Origin: CAYGZQ01 sp964354375 [NCBI: uncultured Planctomycetota bacterium]
Lineage (GTDB): Bacteria; JAJVIF01; JAPKYR01
Direction: 5' to 3'
Assembly: GCA_964354375.1 (NCBI GenBank)
Contig: CAYGZQ010000047.1
Location: 1-34,088 of the forward strand
Length of the DNA: 34,088 nucleotides
How positions within the stretch are numbered: position 1 is the stretch's first letter; every line of letters starts with the position of its first letter. The notes under the pieces are model-generated. The model saw only the letters and a list, made by a program, of their open reading frames with translations. It searched no databases and was not told the origin of the DNA. This document shows, one piece after another, positions 28,274 through 34,088 of the stretch. Position numbers and translations under genes: made by a program.

Positions 28274-30850
28274 TCACCAGCCCGCAGGGGCTTCCGAATC
28301 GTACGCCCAGCCGTACGCGTAGATCGTAGCCACCATCCTGCGGTTTGCGGGATTGGAATCCACTCCGAGACTGAATGAGTAGGGCGAGCTACCCAGGAAC
28401 GGGATGGTGCTCGAGTCAACTGGGTTCAGATTCGCGTCAAGGAGCCTGACAAAAGTCTGGGTGCTTGTTTGGGACTTCGCCATCACTACGACGCGGCAAC
28501 CATCGGAGGCCTCCTCCACATGATCGATGTCGATATTACCGTACGTACAGCAATTGGTGAAGTCCATCATCGCGCCGTTGACCAGCGTCGCGAAGACCTG
28601 CAGGTTCTTGACCGAATCGTTGTATGTGAGGGCGCCGTCGTCGGCGATATCGTAGGTGAATAATTCACCGTACGGTGCAGGACCATTGTTGTAGTTCCCG
28701 TGGAAGAGATAGATGCGGCGGAGCGGGTAAGAGACGGCGATGTCCCAGGTGTTGTTGCGCAGATTGATCTGGGCTGTGGTCTCGAGCTCGTCTGCGGGAT
28801 CCACAACGTAGTACGGCGACGAATCCTGGTAAACGAAGTGCTGGAGGTAGGTCTGGCAGGGATTGGGAGATGGGGTCGATGTCGAGACCCAGACATCGCC
28901 GTTCTCATCGGTGTCTATTCCCCCGATCCACCGTCCCGAACCCACGTTGATCGATGTCAGGTAAGTGCCACCGGAATCGTAGACATAGAAAGTGCCGGCG
29001 GCCGCCGCAGCCATCCTTCCCGCAACGATTACTCTGCCGGAGTAATCGTCGACGTCGATGGAGTATATGATGGTCGAGCCGCCGCCGTTCTGAATTGTTA
29101 TGTAGGGCTGCACCGACCAGGGACCTGTCGAGGATGTGGTGCATCTGCCGAGCGACGATCCGTCCACCTGGACGATAAGCTGGCCTGCATAGGAACCGAC
29201 AGTCTGGAAGGCCGAATCCATTCGCCAGTACGTGGCGGGAACGCCGGAGTAGTAGATGCTGCTGAAAGTATCGTGCACCGCGGTCGGACAATACGTCACA
29301 ACCACATCGTACGGGTCCGAATCGGTATGGAGACTACTGGAATCGACGGCCCTGGCTATCACCTCGACATTCCCCTTTGTGGGGAAATCCAGAAGGCCCT
29401 CCAGATTCGTGTCGTCCCCGTCCGTGTCGTCGGCGAAGTCCAGATCGCCGTCATTATCCCACAAGATCGTAAGGTCGGTGCCGTCCTCCGGATCGGTCGC
29501 GTAGCTGAGCGTATATAGTGCGCTGTCGCCTTCGAGAACTGAATCGGGTCCGTCTATGACTCCCACTTCCGGCGGATTCAGTGCAGGTGAGGTATCGCTG
29601 ACATCCGCTTCCCATAGGCAATAGGCGGTGAGAGGCGCGTCAGGATAGGCGAAGCCGGTGATGCCGGGGATGTCGGGAGCATAGATGTTGGGCTCGGTCG
29701 ACAGGACCCTGACGAGAATCTCCTGATTTTCAACGCCAGCAGGTGTGACGTCCTGGATCGTCACGGGGAAAACAAACGAATATGCCGTGCTTCCCGGCGC
29801 AGCGCCTCCGAGGTCGACAGCCACCTGTCCGGGGAACAGCGTGGGCGATTCAAGCGTGATCGCCGCGATTTCGTCCGTGACGATCGATGTTGTGGCGAAG
29901 CCCCAGTCAAAGACTTCGATCTCGACCTTGATATTGCCGCCCAGCTCGGATGGTCCCACATAGTAAGCAGTGGAACCGGCGTCGGCGATAGCAATCCGGA
30001 AGGCCTCGGGAGCGTTCGCCAGCCAGGAGAAAGACTCGATTGGATAGCTCGGGTCCTCATCGGTCTCGGGATCGAGATAGCTTGCGGTGATCGCGTAGTT
30101 GAACTTGAAAACCGGCGACCCGCCCGATACGGGGAACTGAAGGTCGTACCGCCGCGTATTCGCGCCCTGTGCGGGGCTGAAAGAGCCTCGATTTCCGAGG
30201 TCCAGCTCTGAGAGAGCATCCTGGGCTTCCAGACCGTCGGCGAAGTACTTGTAGGCATTCACAGTCGCCGTGGCCAGCTGAGGAGGTGCGAGTTTGCCCT
30301 GGGTGTAGCCGAAGATGGTCTTGTATGTGGTGAACTCGGTCGGGTTCCACCATCGGCAGTAACCATCGGCGTTCAGAAGCCTCATGTCGTCGAGACCCGC
30401 CCGCAATTCGCCGTCTCCGGCCTCTCCAGTGATGCTCCCGTCACCCATCACGATGCCTCGGACATCGAATCCCCGATACTGCGCGAGTCCCGGGAACGGG
30501 TGCCTCGTCGTCACATCGCAGACCACGTGGCCCTCCGCAAGATTGCTCTGGCCAGGATCGATCTGGATCGACAGGAGATTAATGGCGCTCGCCGGGGGCT
30601 GCAGAAACATGGTCACGTTCGCCTGGAACATCCCGCTGCGAAGGGAGACCACTGTGAATTCGCCCGTGGCTTGGTCAAGGGCAACATCCCAGAATCCCCA
30701 TAGCTGTTGGCTGGACGACATGCCGACCGTGTCCGATTCCCCCGACAGAGAGGGGGTGAACGGCACGTCCGAGCCCCCCGCCCCGCTGCAGCCGGCAATC
30801 AGCGCTGTCAGCAGCGCTGAAGCAAAGACGACGCTCAGTTTCTCTAGCAT
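28274..30850 (-). CDS. Giant lipoprotein, paralog of the 30937-33582 protein
   Basis: The 858-residue protein has a lipoprotein signal peptide with lipobox LIAGC and Cys21. The N-terminal region (about 45-400) shares LWGFWDVALD, QANVTMFLQPP, HPFPGL, FDVRGIVMGD and WWNPTEFTTYKTIFGYTQGK with the upstream paralog. A middle PKD-like domain holds TDPEDGTDLTILWDNDGD, rich in Asp as in calcium-binding loops. The C-terminal region has DIDHVEE and the last residues APAGW, as in the paralog. It is probably a surface or outer-membrane lipoprotein, and the ligand is unknown. The ATG at 30850 begins the signal peptide and has GAGGA upstream. A longer frame from 30943 overlaps the end of the neighbouring gene. 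The gap to that gene is 86 nt, so the two may be one operon. Confidence 0.85.
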   Translation of the reverse strand: MLEKLSVVFASALLTALIAGCSGAGGSDVPFTPSLSGESDTVGMSSSQQLWGFWDVALDQATGEFTVVSLRSGMFQANVTMFLQPPASAINLLSIQIDPGQSNLAEGHVVCDVTTRHPFPGLAQYRGFDVRGIVMGDGSITGEAGDGELRAGLDDMRLLNADGYCRWWNPTEFTTYKTIFGYTQGKLAPPQLATATVNAYKYFADGLEAQDALSELDLGNRGSFSPAQGANTRRYDLQFPVSGGSPVFKFNYAITASYLDPETDEDPSYPIESFSWLANAPEAFRIAIADAGSTAYYVGPSELGGNIKVEIEVFDWGFATTSIVTDEIAAITLESPTLFPGQVAVDLGGAAPGSTAYSFVFPVTIQDVTPAGVENQEILVRVLSTEPNIYAPDIPGITGFAYPDAPLTAYCLWEADVSDTSPALNPPEVGVIDGPDSVLEGDSALYTLSYATDPEDGTDLTILWDNDGDLDFADDTDGDDTNLEGLLDFPTKGNVEVIARAVDSSSLHTDSDPYDVVVTYCPTAVHDTFSSIYYSGVPATYWRMDSAFQTVGSYAGQLIVQVDGSSLGRCTTSSTGPWSVQPYITIQNGGGSTIIYSIDVDDYSGRVIVAGRMAAAAAGTFYVYDSGGTYLTSINVGSGRWIGGIDTDENGDVWVSTSTPSPNPCQTYLQHFVYQDSSPYYVVDPADELETTAQINLRNNTWDIAVSYPLRRIYLFHGNYNNGPAPYGELFTYDIADDGALTYNDSVKNLQVFATLVNGAMMDFTNCCTYGNIDIDHVEEASDGCRVVVMAKSQTSTQTFVRLLDANLNPVDSSTIPFLGSSPYSFSLGVDSNPANRRMVATIYAYGWAYDSEAPAGW

Positions 30851-30936
30851 TGCGATTTTCCTCGCTTCCTCTTTGTTGAGAAAAACTCCCGCGCCTTGTC
30901 CCCGGCAAGGTTTCACCCAGTCCCTTGAGGTCGATG

Positions 30937-33582
30937 TCACCATCCCGCAGGGGCCGGGAACAGGTTTATCTCGTCGGTATAATTATAGCCTGAAGTAACG
31001 ATACACCTGTTGAACGGATACTTGTCCTGTCTTATCGAGCACTTGTACCTGCGATAGGAATCTGTAAGCACCGACGTGTCGATAACGTTCAGGTCGGTGT
31101 CCATGACCATGAAATAGTGCCCCCAGCCGTCGTACGGATTCTTCTGAGCCATCAGGATAAGGCGGCAGCCTTCGGTCTCAGAGTGGGAGTGATCGATTAC
31201 TATGTCGCCGTCGACAAGGAATCCGTGGAACGTGGGGTATGAGCCCATCACTCTGCCGGGAAAGACCTGCTGGGTCTGAAGGCTTTCATTGAAGGTCAGC
31301 GTGCCGTCCGGGGCGATGTCCCAGCAGTAGAGCTCGCCGTATTCCGCGGCTCCGTCATTGAAGTTGCCCTTCAGCACGAAGATGCGATGGACGCTGTAGG
31401 AGACCGCGATGTCCCAGATGTGATTGTTGTAGGGAAACTGCTCGGAGATGTCGCAGACATCAGCGGGATCCTCGACATAATACGGGGTCTCTTCCTGATA
31501 CACGAAATGGCGCAGGAGGCTCTCACTACCCTCGCCGGGATCGACTTCCTTGTCCCCGTCATCATCATGCCAGTCCTCCCATGAAACGAGCCAGATGTCG
31601 CCGTTCTGGTCGGTGTCGATCGCGCACACCTCGCGCGTGTGATCCGGGGAGGTGACGGAGATCGTGGTCAGGTACGCACCGTCGACATCATGGACATAGA
31701 AAATGCTCGGGTCCAGAACCGAATCGGGATTCATCACGGCGACAATGACCCGTCCCGAGTTGTCGTCGACATCGATCGACCAGACGAAATCCTTGGCGTT
31801 GTAGAGATCGACGATGTCGATATACGGGATGCCTCCCCATGGGCCGGACTGGGTGGTGTCATAGGCCCTTATCTCGCCAGGCTTGTTCTGGATGACGAGA
31901 TATCCCGCGTACTCGCCCACGGTCTGGAAAGCCGAGTCCATGCGTGAGTAATAGTCGGAAACACCATCGGACAAATGCTGATACGAAAATTGTTCGTGCA
32001 CTTCGCTCGGGCAGCCCTCGACATAGACCAGGAAAGGCGCGGAATCCGTCATGAGCCCGCCGGAGTCGACGGCACGGGCGACGACATCCGTGAATCCTAT
32101 CGTCGGGAACTCAAGCAATCCGTCCAGGTTCTTATCATCGCCGTCAAGATCGTCGGCGAAATCCCCGTCGCCGTCGTTATCCCAGAGGATTGTGAGCTCG
32201 GTTCCGTCCTCGGGATCGGTCGCGTCGCTCAAGGCATAGACGTCCTGGCTGTCCAGAAGCACCCAGTCGGGACCGCTCACCGTGCCTACGATCGGGGGCT
32301 GATTGTCCTGCGGACCGATGGGAGAGATCTCCGCTTCATAGACTGCGCACGCGGCAAGGGGAATGCCCTCGGGGTAGTCGAACCCGGAAATCCCGGGGAT
32401 GTCGGGAGCATAGGACGACGGCTGTGCGCTCAGAACCTTGATGAAAAGCTCCTGTCCGTCAACGCCGCTCGGAGTCACATCAGTCCAGCTCATATGAAAA
32501 ATCCGGGAAAATGGAGTGCTTCCCGGATCACAGGACAGGTCGCTCACAGGATAACTGTGCCAGCCGCCGATAAGGTCGGAACCGATTTCAAGTGCGAGAA
32601 TCTCGGCGTCTACCGACACGGCGTCGGCAAGGCCCCAGTCGAAAACCTCGATATCCAGGTCGAGGTCGCCGCCGTAGGTTGTCTCGTTGACGTAATACGC
32701 AGTAGAACCGGCATCGGTCACGCTTATCCGGAAGGCTTCAGCCATGTTGGCGGACATCGGGAAAACTCCGACCGGGAAAGTGGGATCGTCCTCGGTGGTC
32801 GGGGCATAGTAGCTCGCGGTGATCGCATAGTTGAAATGGAAATTCGGCGTGCCGCCGGGGGTTGGGAACTGGATTTCATAAAGGCGTGTGTTTATTCCGG
32901 GATTGACGCTGAAAGTGCCGCGAGCGGCGAGGTCCAGTTGATCGATGGGTTCATCGGGCTCGAGATCGTCGGCGAGATATTTGAAACCGTTGACGATCCC
33001 CGACGCGTGAAATCCGGCAGGCGTCTTGGCTCCCTGGGTGTAGCCGAAAATGGTCCCGTAGGTGGTGAACTCGGTCGGATTCCACCAGCGGGTATATCCG
33101 TCGGCGTTGACGACCCTGAGCTCATTCTGCGCGGGCCACAGCTCGCCTGCCGTGTTGCCCGACAGAGAAGCATCCCCCATGACGATACCGAGCACGTCGA
33201 AACCGCGGAACCTCGGCAGTCCGATAAAGGGGTGTTTAAGGGTGATATCGCAGACGATATATCCTGCAGGGATGTTGCTGGCCCCGGTGTCGAGCTGGAT
33301 CGTAAGGAGGTGAATGGGAGCCGACGGCGGCTGGAGGAACTTTGTGACGTTCGCCTGGAACATCGCCCCCCTCAGCGGAACGACATCGAATCTCTGCGCT
33401 GAAGGGTCGAAAGCCACATCCCACAGTCCCCAGAGCGATCGTCCGCAGACGGAGGAATCGGCGGAGTCACGCGGACCGGCTGGGGGCGACAGGAGCTGGG
33501 CCGGACCGGTGCCGGACGCGCATCCGATCGCCAGCGCCAGGCCGAGTGCGATTGCGACAGACAAGAGAATCAAATGCTTCAT
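30937..33582 (-). CDS. Giant lipoprotein, paralog of the 28274-30850 protein
   Basis: The 881-residue protein has a lipoprotein signal peptide with lipobox AIGC and Cys21. Residues about 48-400 form the conserved N-terminal domain (LWGLWDVAFD, FQANVTKFLQPP, FDVLGIVMGD, WWNPTEFTTYGTIFGYTQG). Residues about 426-522 form a PKD-like domain with DATDPEDGTELTILWDNDGD and several Asp-rich loops. Residues about 523-881 are strand-rich, with WDIAVSYSVHRIFVLKGN and a final PAPAGW. Its domain order is the same as the downstream gene, which points to tandem duplication followed by strong divergence. Function unknown, probably cell-envelope. AGGAG-like bases lie upstream of the ATG at 33582. A short inverted repeat TTCAAC/GTTGAA is at 33610-33630. 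Confidence 0.87.
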   Translation of the reverse strand: MKHLILLSVAIALGLALAIGCASGTGPAQLLSPPAGPRDSADSSVCGRSLWGLWDVAFDPSAQRFDVVPLRGAMFQANVTKFLQPPSAPIHLLTIQLDTGASNIPAGYIVCDITLKHPFIGLPRFRGFDVLGIVMGDASLSGNTAGELWPAQNELRVVNADGYTRWWNPTEFTTYGTIFGYTQGAKTPAGFHASGIVNGFKYLADDLEPDEPIDQLDLAARGTFSVNPGINTRLYEIQFPTPGGTPNFHFNYAITASYYAPTTEDDPTFPVGVFPMSANMAEAFRISVTDAGSTAYYVNETTYGGDLDLDIEVFDWGLADAVSVDAEILALEIGSDLIGGWHSYPVSDLSCDPGSTPFSRIFHMSWTDVTPSGVDGQELFIKVLSAQPSSYAPDIPGISGFDYPEGIPLAACAVYEAEISPIGPQDNQPPIVGTVSGPDWVLLDSQDVYALSDATDPEDGTELTILWDNDGDGDFADDLDGDDKNLDGLLEFPTIGFTDVVARAVDSGGLMTDSAPFLVYVEGCPSEVHEQFSYQHLSDGVSDYYSRMDSAFQTVGEYAGYLVIQNKPGEIRAYDTTQSGPWGGIPYIDIVDLYNAKDFVWSIDVDDNSGRVIVAVMNPDSVLDPSIFYVHDVDGAYLTTISVTSPDHTREVCAIDTDQNGDIWLVSWEDWHDDDGDKEVDPGEGSESLLRHFVYQEETPYYVEDPADVCDISEQFPYNNHIWDIAVSYSVHRIFVLKGNFNDGAAEYGELYCWDIAPDGTLTFNESLQTQQVFPGRVMGSYPTFHGFLVDGDIVIDHSHSETEGCRLILMAQKNPYDGWGHYFMVMDTDLNVIDTSVLTDSYRRYKCSIRQDKYPFNRCIVTSGYNYTDEINLFPAPAGW

Positions 33583-33709
33583 TCTGGACCTCCCCGTGGC
33601 GTCAAACGATTCAACCTATTAGATGTTGAACCCTCCGGCATTGCTAGTCAAGAGGGAGCACCGCGGCGGAACAATGATATTCCATTATAGCTGTGTATAC
33701 AAGCACTTG

Positions 33710-33738
33710 TTGCTATTTGGTGTCTAATCCGGTAAATT
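33710..33738 (+). promoter_or_regulatory. Possible promoter for the right-edge gene
   Basis: TTGCTA (33710-33715), 17 nt and TAAATT (33733-33738) lie 24 nt before the GTG at 33763. Each box matches four of six consensus bases. Confidence 0.35.
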
Positions 33739-33762
33739 AGTGATACACAGAGAGGAGATTCC

Positions 33763-34088
33763 GTGGATTCTCCGGTAGAAAGGCATCAGGTCATCTTCCT
33801 CAATCCCGACCTGGCGGGGCTGTATACTGCATATCTTTCGCATCGAGCCGGAGCGCGCGTTGCGATCGTCGACGAGACCCAGACCCACGAAATCAACGTA
33901 GCGAAATACCCGCCCGCTTTCCCCGCTGCAGGGACATTCCATCCGCACGATGTCGACATGCTGGCGACCGATTCCGGCTTCATGCCTCCCATCTGGGAAC
34001 GAGTCCCCCTTCTCAGACTGCATGTGGCCAAACGGAAGATCGTGCTGAATTCGGACGACGGCCCTGGGGGAATGATCCTCGCAATAGG
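33763..34088 (+). CDS. N-terminus of a possible FAD-dependent oxidoreductase, cut by the right edge
   Basis: An open frame runs from the GTG at 33763 to the end of the window (108 residues) behind a good AGGAG site 5 nt upstream. The start, HQVIFLNPDLAGLYTAYLSHRAGARVAIVDE, resembles the FAD-binding beta-alpha-beta fold of phytoene-desaturase or amine-oxidase-like proteins, with the final acidic residue that would bind ribose. The GxGxxG loop, however, reads NPDLAG, so it would be a degenerate Rossmann motif or another family. It runs divergently from the giant lipoprotein gene. The rest of the protein is not visible, so the call is tentative. Confidence 0.55.
   Translation, partial: MDSPVERHQVIFLNPDLAGLYTAYLSHRAGARVAIVDETQTHEINVAKYPPAFPAAGTFHPHDVDMLATDSGFMPPIWERVPLLRLHVAKRKIVLNSDDGPGGMILAI

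Noticed and set aside
31975-33402. 475-residue plus-strand frame
   Set aside because: It is antisense to the giant lipoprotein gene, which has a signal peptide and two paralogs.
1-34088. CRISPR arrays, tRNA or rRNA genes, insertion sequences
   Set aside because: No regularly spaced direct repeats, cloverleaf sequence, rRNA stretch or transposase gene was recognised by eye.

Overview
The window is about 34 kb of GC-rich, gene-dense bacterial chromosome. The organism looks like a diderm, flagellated bacterium with type IV pilus machinery. The evidence is flagellar late genes, a PilT-type retraction ATPase and many lipoproteins with clear lipoboxes. Several features suggest a poorly sampled or uncultivated lineage rather than a model proteobacterium: a YvyF-type flagellar gene, RNase J, class 1B-like dihydroorotate dehydrogenase without pyrK beside it, a FlgL three times the normal size, and a family of very large lipoproteins I cannot match to a named family. 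No tRNA, rRNA, CRISPR or transposase gene was seen.

Layout. 1-2632: a broken Rhs/YD-repeat fragment on the minus strand at the left edge, two palindromic repeats, then a large lipoprotein (minus). 2633-2882: a divergent intergenic region with a sigma70-like promoter and a MITE-like inverted repeat. 2883-9561: a flagellar block on the plus strand (FlgJ-like rod-binding protein, YvyF-like zinc-ribbon protein, FlgM, FlgN, FlgK, giant FlgL). It has a near-consensus sigma28 promoter in front of flgM and a strong intrinsic terminator between flgM and flgN. 9597-13408: minus-strand genes for a HAD phosphatase, a tandem-domain protein, a DUF4350-like membrane protein and a small lipoprotein. 13613-16612: plus-strand exported DUF6599-like protein, exported HExxH metallopeptidase and a two-CBS-domain protein. 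16637-17422: a small lipoprotein gene interrupted by a G9 tract and flanked by two copies of a 65-68 nt palindrome. 17437-21246: minus-strand conserved hypothetical protein, PilT, and two collinear STAS-pseudoreceiver paralogs. 21487-28142: pyrD, an enoyl-CoA hydratase, an M48 metallopeptidase (minus), RNase J and malic enzyme. 28274-33582: two tandem giant lipoproteins (minus), paralogous to the first one. 33763-end: the start of a possible FAD-dependent oxidoreductase.

How the genes work together. The flagellar block holds the checkpoint (FlgM), a chaperone (FlgN) and the hook-filament junction proteins (FlgK, FlgL), so it is the late-assembly part of a flagellum operon. PilT with the STAS-pseudoreceiver pair may be a surface-motility control module, but that link rests on proximity only. 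The three large lipoproteins share an N-terminal domain and are probably envelope or cell-surface proteins.

The items most worth a second look are the G9-interrupted lipoprotein cassette, the STAS-pseudoreceiver pair (one copy with an intact DSSG phospho-site motif, the other with NPNG), the enlarged FlgL, and several families of dispersed palindromes, one of which shows compensatory changes in its stem.
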